Shown one piece after another: positions 7,341 through 15,318 of a DNA stretch of 64,000 bases. The DNA comes from Clostridium cavendishii DSM 21758 (GTDB lineage: Bacteria; Bacillota; Clostridia; Clostridiales; Clostridiaceae). The stretch is taken from positions 1 to 64,000 of the forward strand of contig NZ_FQZB01000010.1 of NCBI RefSeq assembly GCF_900141845.1, written 5' to 3'. Position numbers and translations under genes: made by a program. The notes below the pieces were generated by a model. That model saw only the letters and a list, made by a program, of their open reading frames with translations. It had not been told where the DNA came from and did not search any database. The stretch's first letter is position 1. The number at the start of each line of letters is the position of its first letter.

Positions 7341-9333
7341 TTAACATACCTTCAAACTCTTCCTCTGATAATATTTTTATTTCTAGAGTTTTAGCTTTTT
7401 CATACTTAGAGCCTGCTGCTTCTCCAGCTATAACATAATCAGTCTTCTTACTTACGCTTCCAGCAACTTTAGCTCCTAAACTTTCTAGTTTTTCCTTTAT
7501 GCTAGTTCTAGAATAATTAACAAGACTTCCTGTGACTACTACGGTTTTTCCTTCAAACGGATTCTCTTTAACTTCTACTTCTTCATATTCTGGTTTTACA
7601 CCAAGAATTAATAACTCATTAATAGTAACAATTGCTCTTTCTTCTTTGAAAAATTCCACTATGGATTTTGCAACTATATCGCCTACATCTGAAACTTCTA
7701 TAAGTTCTTCAAATTTAGCATTTTTTAAATTCTCAAGACTTTTAAATCTTGAACATAAATCTTTAGCAGTCTTTACACCCACATTTGGAATGCTTAATGC
7801 ATATATAAATGCAGGCAATTTACATACCTTACTATTTTCTATTGCATTTAACAAGTTTTGTGCCTTTTTAGGACCAAACTTTTCTAATGTTAATAGATTA
7901 TCATATTGTGTCTCTAACTTATAGAGATCTGATATAGCCTTTATATCAAGCTTTTCAAATAATTGTTCTGCAGTTTTTTCCGAAAAACCTTCAATATTCA
8001 TAGCTTCTCTAGATGCGAAATGAACTATAGTCTTAACCATTTGTGGTTTACAGCTTAAAGTATTTTCACAAAATATATGAACACCTTCTTGTATTAAGTG
8101 CCCCCCACAAGCTGGACACACTGTTGGTAGAGGTATTTCCTGAGCATCCTCTAGACTATCTTCTGTTACTCCCATTATTTCTGGTATAACATCATTACTC
8201 CTTCTTACTAATACTGTTGCGCCAAGCTTAACACCTTTTCTTTTTATGTCATCCATATTATTAAGTGTAGCTCTTTTTACAGTAACCCCTCCAAGATCTA
8301 CAGGCTCTAAAATTGCTGTAGGTGCTACTCTACCGCTTCTTCCTACATTCCATTCAACCTCTAAAAGCTTTGTTGTTGTTTCTTGTGCTTCAAACTTATA
8401 AGCTATTGCCCACTTAGGAAATTTTATAGTATTCCCTAAAAGTTCTCTTGTCTTAATATCATCTATTGCTATCACTATACCATCAATATCATAATTCAAA
8501 TCAAATCTTATATTTTCTATATATTCAATTTCTTTTTCTATTTCATCTATTGATGTACATAATTTAATATAATCATCTACAGGAAAACCTTTTTGTTTTA
8601 TAAAATCTAACATCTCAATATAGCTTTTAAAACCTTCACCTTCATTATATCCAACATCATAAAAAAAGGCTGATAGATTTCTTTTTGCAGTCTCTCTAAC
8701 ATTTAAATTTCTAAGTGCTCCTGCTGCACCATTTCTTAAATTCTTAAGTGGCGTTTCAGCTGTTAAATTGTACTTATCAAAGGCTTCCTTTGTCATTATA
8801 GCTTCACCATGTATTTCGAAGAAATCTTTTGTATTAAGCTTTAATGGTATAGATTTAATAGTCTTAGCTTGTGCTGTTACATCTTCCCCTATAAAACCTG
8901 TACCTCTTGTAGCTGCAGTTATCATTATTCCTTCTTCATTATAAGAAAGATTTAATGTTAGTCCATCAAACTTTTTAGTAACTACATATTTTAATTCTGG
9001 AAGCTTTTCTGTATTTACTTTATTATATTCATTTACAAATTTAACATTTCTATTATGCCATTCTGTAAGTTCTTCTACTGTTTGCGCCTTATCTAAACTC
9101 CAAAGCTTAGCTTTATGAGTATACTTTTTAAACTCAGGTAGAACAATATCTCCTACTCTTTGAGTTGGTGAATAAGGTAAAATATAATTAGTTTCCTTTT
9201 CTAATGAAACTAATTCATAATAAAGCTCATCATACTCTTTATCTGAAACTTTAATATTACTTAAAACATAATATTCATAAGCATATTCATTTAAGTTTTT
9301 TACAAGCTCCTCAATTCTTTTAATCTTATCCAT
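7333..9333 (-). CDS. ligA: NAD+-dependent DNA ligase
   Basis: LigA seals nicks in DNA using NAD+ during replication and repair. The 666-aa length matches the family. Visible domains are: Ia at the N-terminus (EYYVLSNIKVSDKEYDELY); the adenylation domain with the nucleophile Lys121 in KFDG and the GEDVTAQ motif; an OB-fold region containing WNVGRSGRVAPTAILEPV and KLGATVLVRRSNDVIP; a four-cysteine zinc finger (CPACGG followed by CENTLSC); tandem helix-hairpin-helix motifs; and a C-terminal BRCT domain (NPFEGKTVVVTGSL to the end). The residues around the nucleophile read TKKFDGLTLNL instead of the usual CELKxDGLA. This variant, to my recollection, is shared with close clostridial relatives and should be functional. 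It lies downstream of pcrA, a common pairing in Firmicutes. Confidence 0.96.
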   Translation of the reverse strand: MDKIKRIEELVKNLNEYAYEYYVLSNIKVSDKEYDELYYELVSLEKETNYILPYSPTQRVGDIVLPEFKKYTHKAKLWSLDKAQTVEELTEWHNRNVKFVNEYNKVNTEKLPELKYVVTKKFDGLTLNLSYNEEGIMITAATRGTGFIGEDVTAQAKTIKSIPLKLNTKDFFEIHGEAIMTKEAFDKYNLTAETPLKNLRNGAAGALRNLNVRETAKRNLSAFFYDVGYNEGEGFKSYIEMLDFIKQKGFPVDDYIKLCTSIDEIEKEIEYIENIRFDLNYDIDGIVIAIDDIKTRELLGNTIKFPKWAIAYKFEAQETTTKLLEVEWNVGRSGRVAPTAILEPVDLGGVTVKRATLNNMDDIKRKGVKLGATVLVRRSNDVIPEIMGVTEDSLEDAQEIPLPTVCPACGGHLIQEGVHIFCENTLSCKPQMVKTIVHFASREAMNIEGFSEKTAEQLFEKLDIKAISDLYKLETQYDNLLTLEKFGPKKAQNLLNAIENSKVCKLPAFIYALSIPNVGVKTAKDLCSRFKSLENLKNAKFEELIEVSDVGDIVAKSIVEFFKEERAIVTINELLILGVKPEYEEVEVKENPFEGKTVVVTGSLVNYSRTSIKEKLESLGAKVAGSVSKKTDYVIAGEAAGSKYEKAKTLEIKILSEEEFEGMLNG

Positions 9334-9450
9334 ATATCCTCCTATTTTACATGAAGCTTTATATCCTATTTAGAAAATACTACGCCACTTTATCATAGCT
9401 GCTTATCTAATTAAATACCTACAAATAAATCCTAGTAGGTGTTTTTATTA

Positions 9451-11733
9451 TTATAATAACTCTAAAGGTGCAAAACTAAGCATCAAATTCTTAATACCTT
9501 GATTATCAAAGGCTATCATAAGTTTAACATCATTAGGTTCTTTTGTTATTTTCACTATAGTACCTACACCAAATTTATTATGCTTAACTTTCCTTCCCAT
9601 TGTGGCTTCTTCTGCCGTAAGCATTTTGTTTTCACCTTCATTTATTATATCTTTTAATTTTTCAAGAGCATCTGCAGCTGTTTCCTTCTTAGTATGATTA
9701 TTTGAACCCAAACCCATACTGCTTCTTAAGCTATGTGGATTTGCTGTAGGTCCTAAATCCTTAGCAAACATATTTTGACTTGTTTTAGGTTTAGTATTAC
9801 GTGCATTTACATACTCTTTAAGTTCTGATGGTATTTCTGATATAAAATCCGATTGTGGATATGCTACAGTTCTTCCAAAAACTCTTCTAATTTCTGATGA
9901 TGTCATATAAAGTTTTTCCCTAGCTCTTGTTATACCAACATAACAAAGTCTTCTTGATTCTTGCATTTCTGAATCTTTTTCAAAAGAAGATGAACTTGGA
10001 AACATTCCATTCTCCATACCAACCATAAATACTACTGGAAATTCTAAACCTTTAGAACTATGAACTGTCATCATAAGTACAGAATTAGCATCTTGATCCA
10101 TATTATCTACATCTTGCACTAATGCAACTTTTTCAAGATAATTTGCAAGAGACTTCTCTTCCGGATTATTCTTTTCAAAATCAACAGCATCTGAAACTAA
10201 TTCCTTTAAATTCTCTATTCTACTTTCATCTTCCAGTTCTTTAGATTCTTTTAATGACTTCATATAACCAGTTTTGTCAAGTACATATTCTATAAGCTCT
10301 GAAACTGAAAGTTGTTCTGACATCATAATTAAATCTTCCATTATTTCAGTAAATTTTTGTATAGAATTTATATTTCTCGCAGTTAATGTAGGAATTATCT
10401 CTGCATCTAATAATGCATTATAAAGACTATCTTCTATACTTGATGCATATTGTTGAACTTTTTCTATAGTTGCATCTCCTATACTTCTCTTAGGAACATT
10501 TACAATTCTTCTTAAGTTTATTGTATCTACAGGATTTACTACAACTCTTAAATATGCTAAAATATCCTTTATTTCTTTTCTATCATAGAATTTAAGCCCA
10601 CCAATTATCCTATATGGTATATTATTACGTCTAAAAACTTCTTCGAATATACGTGATTGTGCATTAGTTCTATATAGTATAGCAAAATCTTTATAGTTTA
10701 ATTCATCAGCCTCTCTTAATTTTTTAATTTCTGAAGCTACAAATTTTCCTTCATCAGTATCTGAAAAAGCTCTATATATCCTTACCTTTTCACCAGGTAT
10801 TTCTTCTGTTCTTAGTACCTTGCTCTTTCTTTCTGTATTGTTAGCTATAACCTTATTTGCTGCATCTAATATATTTCCCTTAGATCTATAATTTTGTTCT
10901 AATTTAACTACCTTTGCATCTTTATAATCTTTTTCGAAGTCTAATATATTTCTAATATCAGCACCTCTCCATTGATAAATACATTGGTCATCATCACCCA
11001 CAACACATATATTTTTATATTTTGCAGCTAATAATTTTATAAATTCATATTGTGATTTATTAGTGTCTTGATACTCATCTACCATTATATATTTAAATTT
11101 ATTTTGGTAAAATTCAAGTACCTCTGGTACTGTTTTAAACAATTCTACAGTTTTAACTATTAAATCATCAAAATCTAATGCATTATTTTCTTTAAGTTTC
11201 TTTTGATAAAGCAAATAAGCATCTGCTATTTTATTTTTTCTAAAGTCAGTTTCATATTCTCTTTTAAATTGAGCTGCTGTTTGCAATTTATCCTTCGCTT
11301 TACCTATATTTGATAGAATTTCCGAACCATCAATATCTTTTTCATTTATATTCAATTCTTTCATAACATGCTTTACTAAAGTCTTTTGGTCTGAAGAATC
11401 ATAAATTGTAAAATCTTTTTTATATCCTATTTTATCTATTTCTCTTCTTAATATTCTTACACAAGTGGAGTGAAATGTTGATATCCACATATTATCAGCT
11501 TCATCTCCAATTAAAGCCTTTACTCTCTCTCTCATTTCAGCAGCTGCTTTATTTGTAAATGTTATAGCTAATATATTGTAAGATTTTATCCCCTTATCAC
11601 CTATCATATATGCTATCCTATGTGTTAGAACTCTTGTTTTCCCAGAACCTGCCCCTGCTAATATAAGTACCTGCCCATCTATAGTTGTTGCTGCTTCAAA
11701 TTGTTCTTTGTTAAGCAAGCTTTTTAAATCCAT
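9451..11733 (-). CDS. pcrA: ATP-dependent DNA helicase PcrA/UvrD
   Basis: PcrA is an SF1A 3'-5' helicase that removes recombinase and stalled complexes and acts in excision repair and rolling-circle replication. The 760-aa protein carries all helicase motifs: Walker A AGAGSGKT at residues 26-33, motif Ia TFTNKAAAEMRER, Walker B DEYQDTNK, motif III QWRGAD, motif IV QNYRSKGNIL, motif V TVHSSKGLEFP and motif VI YVGITRAREKLY. The C-terminus (GRKVKHNKFGVGTIVKI onward) is the Tudor-like RNA-polymerase-binding module of Gram-positive PcrA. The ATG follows an AAGGAGTGATTGT site. ligA lies 117 bases downstream on the same strand and is likely cotranscribed. Confidence 0.96.
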   Translation of the reverse strand: MDLKSLLNKEQFEAATTIDGQVLILAGAGSGKTRVLTHRIAYMIGDKGIKSYNILAITFTNKAAAEMRERVKALIGDEADNMWISTFHSTCVRILRREIDKIGYKKDFTIYDSSDQKTLVKHVMKELNINEKDIDGSEILSNIGKAKDKLQTAAQFKREYETDFRKNKIADAYLLYQKKLKENNALDFDDLIVKTVELFKTVPEVLEFYQNKFKYIMVDEYQDTNKSQYEFIKLLAAKYKNICVVGDDDQCIYQWRGADIRNILDFEKDYKDAKVVKLEQNYRSKGNILDAANKVIANNTERKSKVLRTEEIPGEKVRIYRAFSDTDEGKFVASEIKKLREADELNYKDFAILYRTNAQSRIFEEVFRRNNIPYRIIGGLKFYDRKEIKDILAYLRVVVNPVDTINLRRIVNVPKRSIGDATIEKVQQYASSIEDSLYNALLDAEIIPTLTARNINSIQKFTEIMEDLIMMSEQLSVSELIEYVLDKTGYMKSLKESKELEDESRIENLKELVSDAVDFEKNNPEEKSLANYLEKVALVQDVDNMDQDANSVLMMTVHSSKGLEFPVVFMVGMENGMFPSSSSFEKDSEMQESRRLCYVGITRAREKLYMTSSEIRRVFGRTVAYPQSDFISEIPSELKEYVNARNTKPKTSQNMFAKDLGPTANPHSLRSSMGLGSNNHTKKETAADALEKLKDIINEGENKMLTAEEATMGRKVKHNKFGVGTIVKITKEPNDVKLMIAFDNQGIKNLMLSFAPLELL

Positions 11734-11978
11734 ACAATCACTCCTTCTTATCGCAAAACCTTAATAAGGCTTAGCTTTTATAATTGTTGCTAAAGAATAT
11801 TATATCATATTACTATTACTTATATCTAAATAATAATAAAAAAGTAATAGTACAACTCTTAAACTTTCTATAAGTAGAACTATTCCAAATTAACTATAGG
11901 CTCCTATATATTTATAATGGCTTCCCCCTAAAACATAATATTAAAATTAATAGATTAATAACTTTATATACATAATAA

Positions 11979-12018
11979 AACGACTTAAATTTATTATTTA
12001 AAATAAGTTTAAGCCGTT
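11979..12018 (-). terminator. Second terminator-like hairpin downstream of the predicted small RNA
   Basis: A 17-base stem (11979-11995 against 12002-12018), with wobbles at only two positions, lies downstream of the small-RNA terminator on the minus strand and is followed by TTTTATTATG. It may back up the small-RNA terminator. The rest of the gap 11734-12341 holds the small RNA and AT-rich DNA without genes. Confidence 0.6.
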
Positions 12019-12054
12019 ATAACATTCATTTATAGTTTATAATTCATAAAAAGC

Positions 12055-12209
12055 AAAAAATGCAGGATTTTATGACGTTCTTCCTGCATTTTTATAAAGG
12101 GTTTAAAGGGTTTAAAAAATCAAAAACGCAACCCTTGGGGCCAGGTTGCGCTTAAAGCAATAAGCAATAAATAAAAAGGGGGCTATTTAATCCTTTTATT
12201 TATCCTTGC
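12055..12209 (-). ncRNA. Predicted independent small RNA, possibly 6S-like
   Basis: About 155 nt are predicted to be transcribed from the minus strand between the pseudouridine synthase gene and pcrA. A consensus promoter (TTGCAT at 12239-12244, 17 bases, TATAAT at 12216-12221) points to a start near 12209. The transcript ends in an excellent intrinsic terminator: AAAAATGCAGGA pairs with TCCTGCATTTTT (12055-12094). Inside is a GC-rich hairpin, CGCAACC with GGTTGCG, and a direct repeat of AAACCCTTT. The early AUAAA...GG.UUAAA region can pair with the late UUUAA...CCUUUAU region, giving a rod with a large central open region. That outline is compatible with 6S RNA, but I cannot assign a family. 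No start codon with ribosome site suggests a peptide. Confidence 0.55.
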
Positions 12210-12215
12210 AGACAT

Positions 12216-12244
12216 ATTATATTAAATTTAATTGAAAAATGCAA
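12216..12244 (-). promoter_or_regulatory. Consensus sigma-A promoter of the predicted small RNA
   Basis: TTGCAT (12239-12244) and TATAAT (12216-12221) are separated by exactly 17 bases on the minus strand, with no reading frame immediately downstream. This is one of the best promoter matches in the window. Confidence 0.7.
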
Positions 12245-12341
12245 GTTTTTTATAGAAATTATTATAAATATTTTGTTAAAATGAAATTTATCTATTATTT
12301 TACTACAAATATGAAAGTTTTTTTCTTTTTTATTATAGGAA

Positions 12342-13064
12342 TTATTCCCAATTAGAATAAAGTATATCTAATTCTTCTTGAGTAAGTTCTCTATATTCAC
12401 CCTCTTCTAAACTTTCATCTAAAGCCAAATTACCAAAGTTAGTTCTTTTTAAATAAACAACTTTTTTACCTCTGCTTTCAAACATCCTCTTGACTTGATG
12501 ATACTTTCCTTCTTGTACGGTTACTTTGACTCTTGCTGAATCTTGTAAATTTTCTATTATCTCCAATTCAGCTTCCATACACTTATAACCATCATCTAAA
12601 ATCACACCATCTTTAAAAGCTTTTATATCAGCTTCATCTATTGGCATATTTATTTCTGCATAATAAACTTTGTCTACATGCCATTTGGGTGATATTAATT
12701 TATGATTTAAATCTCCATCATTAGTTAATAAAAGTAATCCTACTGTATCTTTATCTAGTCTTCCTACTGGAAATGGTTCAAAAACCTGATGCTCATAACA
12801 TAAAAGATCTATAACTGTTTCATCTCTATTATCAAATGTTGCAGATATAACTCCATCAGGCTTATTCATCATAAGATATATAAACTCTCTATATATTACT
12901 TCTTCATCATTAACATGAATTATATCTTTCTCTGGATCTATCTGCAGCCCATTATCTTTAACTATAATATTATTAACTTTAACATAACCCTTTTTTATTA
13001 TTTGTTTTAATTCTTTTCTCGTTCCATAACCAAGGTTTGATAAAACCTTATCTAATCTTTCCAA
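12342..13064 (-). CDS. RsuA-family rRNA pseudouridine synthase
   Basis: The product converts a specific uridine in rRNA to pseudouridine; the best family match is the 16S U516 enzyme (RsuA-type), although RluB/E/F enzymes are close relatives. The 240-aa protein has an N-terminal S4 RNA-binding domain (MERLDKVLSNLGYGTRKELKQII), the catalytic motif GRLDKDTVGLLLLTNDG with the essential Asp, the HVDKVYYAE strand, and the C-terminal EGKYHQVKRMFES motif. The start ATG follows AAGGAGTGTTATACTTT. It lies alone on the minus strand, upstream of the predicted small-RNA gene. Confidence 0.9.
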   Translation of the reverse strand: MERLDKVLSNLGYGTRKELKQIIKKGYVKVNNIIVKDNGLQIDPEKDIIHVNDEEVIYREFIYLMMNKPDGVISATFDNRDETVIDLLCYEHQVFEPFPVGRLDKDTVGLLLLTNDGDLNHKLISPKWHVDKVYYAEINMPIDEADIKAFKDGVILDDGYKCMEAELEIIENLQDSARVKVTVQEGKYHQVKRMFESRGKKVVYLKRTNFGNLALDESLEEGEYRELTQEELDILYSNWE

Positions 13065-13333
13065 AGTATAACACTCCTTATAATTTAGTATGCCTTATTA
13101 TATATTAAAAAATTACGTTTTTAAAGACTCTTATATTAAAACATATTTACAAAATAATGAACACTAAAATTTAATTTTCTTACTCTACTCTTTATTAAAG
13201 ATAATTAATTTTATAATCAATTTAAAAATTAAGAAAACGTAAAAAAGCTATCCTTAATAACAAGAAATAGCTCTAATTTTATCTAATTTTAAATAATTAA
13301 ATTTTCTATATATAAAACTTCTACTTAAATATA

Positions 13334-13355
13334 TTTGTAAGAGAAATCTTACAAA
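13334..13355 (-). terminator. Hairpin downstream of the phosphate transporter genes
   Basis: TTTGTAAGA and TCTTACAAA form a perfect 9-bp stem with a four-base loop, 39 bases after the pit stop on the minus strand. The following tract ATATATTT is a weak U-run, so termination may be incomplete. The rest of 13065-13393 holds only an AGCTAT/ATAGCT short repeat and AT-rich DNA. Confidence 0.5.
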
Positions 13356-13393
13356 TTACATTCCATTAAGTAAATTAAATTTTGGATTATCTA

Positions 13394-14392
13394 TTAAAAT
13401 AACTTTATTATTGCTGTTACTAATGCCCCAACTATTATAGTTGAAGGTATAGTTATAAACCAAGTCATTACTATATTTTTCGCAAGTGACCATCTTACTG
13501 ATGACAATCTTTTTGAAGCTCCAACACCCATTATAGATCCTGAAATGATGTGAGTTGTTGAAACTGGTGCATGTAACATACTTGCTGTAAATATCATAGC
13601 TGCTGCTCCTGTTTCTGCTGCAAAACCATTAACTGGAGTAAGCTTTGCCATATTAACACCTACAGTTTTTATTATCTTCCATCCACCTACAGATGTTCCT
13701 AACGCCATTGCTATAGCACAACTTATTTTAACCCATACTGGAACATGGAATGTAGTTATTAATCCTCCACTTAAAAGTGCCATAGATATAATACCCATAG
13801 ATTTTTGAGCATCATTTCCACCATGATTAAAAGCCATCAATGCTGCTGAAGCAATTTGTGCCTTAGAGAATATTTTTGTAACTTTTGCTGGTTTAGTTTT
13901 TCTAAGCATCCAATTGATAGCTACCATAACTAAATACCCCATTATAAAACCTATAACTGGAGATAAAAAAAGCCATAAAACTATCTTAGTAAAGAATGAA
14001 TACCAATATACTATTTTAGCTGTTCCCGCATATGTCATAGCTGAACCTATCAATCCACCTATTAAAGCATGTGATGAACTACTAGGAATGCCATAATACC
14101 ATGTAATAAGATTCCATATAATCGCTGCAACTAAAGCTGCTAATATAACCATTTGCGGTATTCCTTTTGGATCAACTATACCTGCTCCTATGGTTTTTGC
14201 AACACCTTCACTTATAAATGCTCCTAAAAAATTCAAGCTAGCCGCCATAATGATAGCTTGCCTTGTTGTTAAAACCCTTGTAGCTACTGATGTAGCTATA
14301 GAGTTTGCAGTATCATGGAAACCATTTATAAAGTCAAACACTAATGCTAAAACAACTACAGCAATAGTAACAATCATAACAGAATTAAGCAT
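13394..14392 (-). CDS. pit: PiT-family inorganic phosphate transporter
   Basis: This 332-aa integral membrane protein of the PiT family imports phosphate (as metal-phosphate complex or with protons) across the cytoplasmic membrane. Around ten hydrophobic segments are visible. The two inverted PD001131-type signatures characteristic of the family are present: DFINGFHDTANSIATSVATRVL near the N-terminus and the later FNHGGNDAQKSMGIISMAL, with GIPSSSSHALIGGLIGSAM and APVSTTHIISGSIMGVG as the paired motifs. The ATG overlaps the end of the DUF47 gene by 8 bases, so the two are translationally coupled. This pairing is typical: the PhoU-like DUF47 partner regulates or stabilises the transporter. A Pho-box-like array lies upstream of the pair. 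Confidence 0.93.
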   Translation of the reverse strand: MLNSVMIVTIAVVVLALVFDFINGFHDTANSIATSVATRVLTTRQAIIMAASLNFLGAFISEGVAKTIGAGIVDPKGIPQMVILAALVAAIIWNLITWYYGIPSSSSHALIGGLIGSAMTYAGTAKIVYWYSFFTKIVLWLFLSPVIGFIMGYLVMVAINWMLRKTKPAKVTKIFSKAQIASAALMAFNHGGNDAQKSMGIISMALLSGGLITTFHVPVWVKISCAIAMALGTSVGGWKIIKTVGVNMAKLTPVNGFAAETGAAAMIFTASMLHAPVSTTHIISGSIMGVGASKRLSSVRWSLAKNIVMTWFITIPSTIIVGALVTAIIKLF

Positions 14393-15011
14393 GCTTCATT
14401 ACAACTCCTTCTATTATATTGGCTAGTTTTTCAAATGAATCAGCAGTTTTTTCAAGAACTTCGTATATATCTTTCCAAATAATTATGTCTATTTCTTTAG
14501 TCTTTCCATCAAATAATTCTCTTATTGATTCTCTAAAAAGAACATCTCCCTGATTTTCTATTTTATTAATTTCAATAATTAAATTTGAAAATTCTTTTGA
14601 ATTTTTCATTTTTGCAAGTTCAACCATTAACTTCTTTAACTCTACTGAAGCCTGAACTATAAATTGAGAAAACTTTTTAGCATTTTCTCTTGAATGTGCA
14701 ACATTATACATCATAAATCTTCCGCCAGTTTCTTCTATGTTATCAACTACATCATCAAGGGCTTTACCTATAACATATAAATCTTCTCTATCTAGCGGAG
14801 TTATAAAGCTATTATTTATTTCTTCTAGAACTTCATGTAACTTTTTATCTCCTTTGTGTTCAATATCTCTTAGTTCTTCAAATTTATGTACTGCATTTTG
14901 TTCTGGTTTTTCAACTAATTCATTTAAAGTTTTAGCAGCTTCCTCTATTATTTCTGCAAATTCACTAAATAAGTCAAAAAACTTGTCATTTTTCGGTGAT
15001 AAATTAAACAT
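14385..15011 (-). CDS. DUF47 family PhoU-like protein (phosphate transport regulator)
   Basis: This 208-aa soluble, almost entirely helical protein belongs to the DUF47/TIGR00153 family, which shares the PhoU-like fold. Family marks are ELRDIEHKGDKKLHEVLEEINNSFITPLDREDLYVIGKALDDVVDNIEET in the first half and the second E-x-x-x-D-x-x metal-binding-type helix INKIENQGDVLFRESIRELF. PhoU-type proteins bind metal clusters and modulate phosphate uptake. Here it is the first gene of a two-gene operon with pit. A GGAGG ribosome site lies 7 bases before the ATG. Confidence 0.9.
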   Translation of the reverse strand: MFNLSPKNDKFFDLFSEFAEIIEEAAKTLNELVEKPEQNAVHKFEELRDIEHKGDKKLHEVLEEINNSFITPLDREDLYVIGKALDDVVDNIEETGGRFMMYNVAHSRENAKKFSQFIVQASVELKKLMVELAKMKNSKEFSNLIIEINKIENQGDVLFRESIRELFDGKTKEIDIIIWKDIYEVLEKTADSFEKLANIIEGVVMKHA

Positions 15012-15055
15012 AAATTCCTCCTAAATATATATATAATAATTTGGACAACATCTTT

Positions 15056-15097
15056 ATAATAAACTCTTTATGTTAAGAATATATTAAGTTTTGTTAA
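15056..15097 (-). promoter_or_regulatory. Pho-box-like repeat array and -10 box before the DUF47-pit operon
   Basis: On the minus strand three hexamers, TTAACA (15092-15097), TTAATA (15082-15087) and TTAACA (15071-15076), recur with 10-11 base periodicity and are followed 9 bases later by TATTAT (15056-15061). The Bacillus PhoP recognition pattern is TTAACA-like hexamers spaced about 11 bases apart, just upstream of the -10 region. The match in sequence, spacing and placement before phosphate transport genes suggests control by a PhoP/PhoR-type system. The rest of 15012-15318 has no gene. Confidence 0.55.
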
Positions 15098-15272
15098 ATA
15101 AAATAACTTTTTTAATATTTTCTTAATATATTTAATCACTAATATTCATTTTTTTCCACGAAAACATTTACAAAAAAACATTTTTTTCTATCACTTTATA
15201 TAGTACCCACAAAAATTATATTTATTTAAATTTAAAACTATTAAAATAGTATATATTTTTCTATAGTTTAAC

Positions 15273-15315
15273 AAAAAAACTCTTCTTAAAAGTTTAATAC
15301 TTTTAAGAAGAGTTT
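15273..15315 (-). terminator. Terminator of the Y_Y_Y-repeat protein gene
   Basis: AAACTCTTCTTAAAAGT pairs perfectly with ACTTTTAAGAAGAGTTT around a five-base loop, and a run of seven T follows on the minus strand. It begins directly after the stop at 15319. Confidence 0.93.
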
Positions 15316-15318
15316 CTA

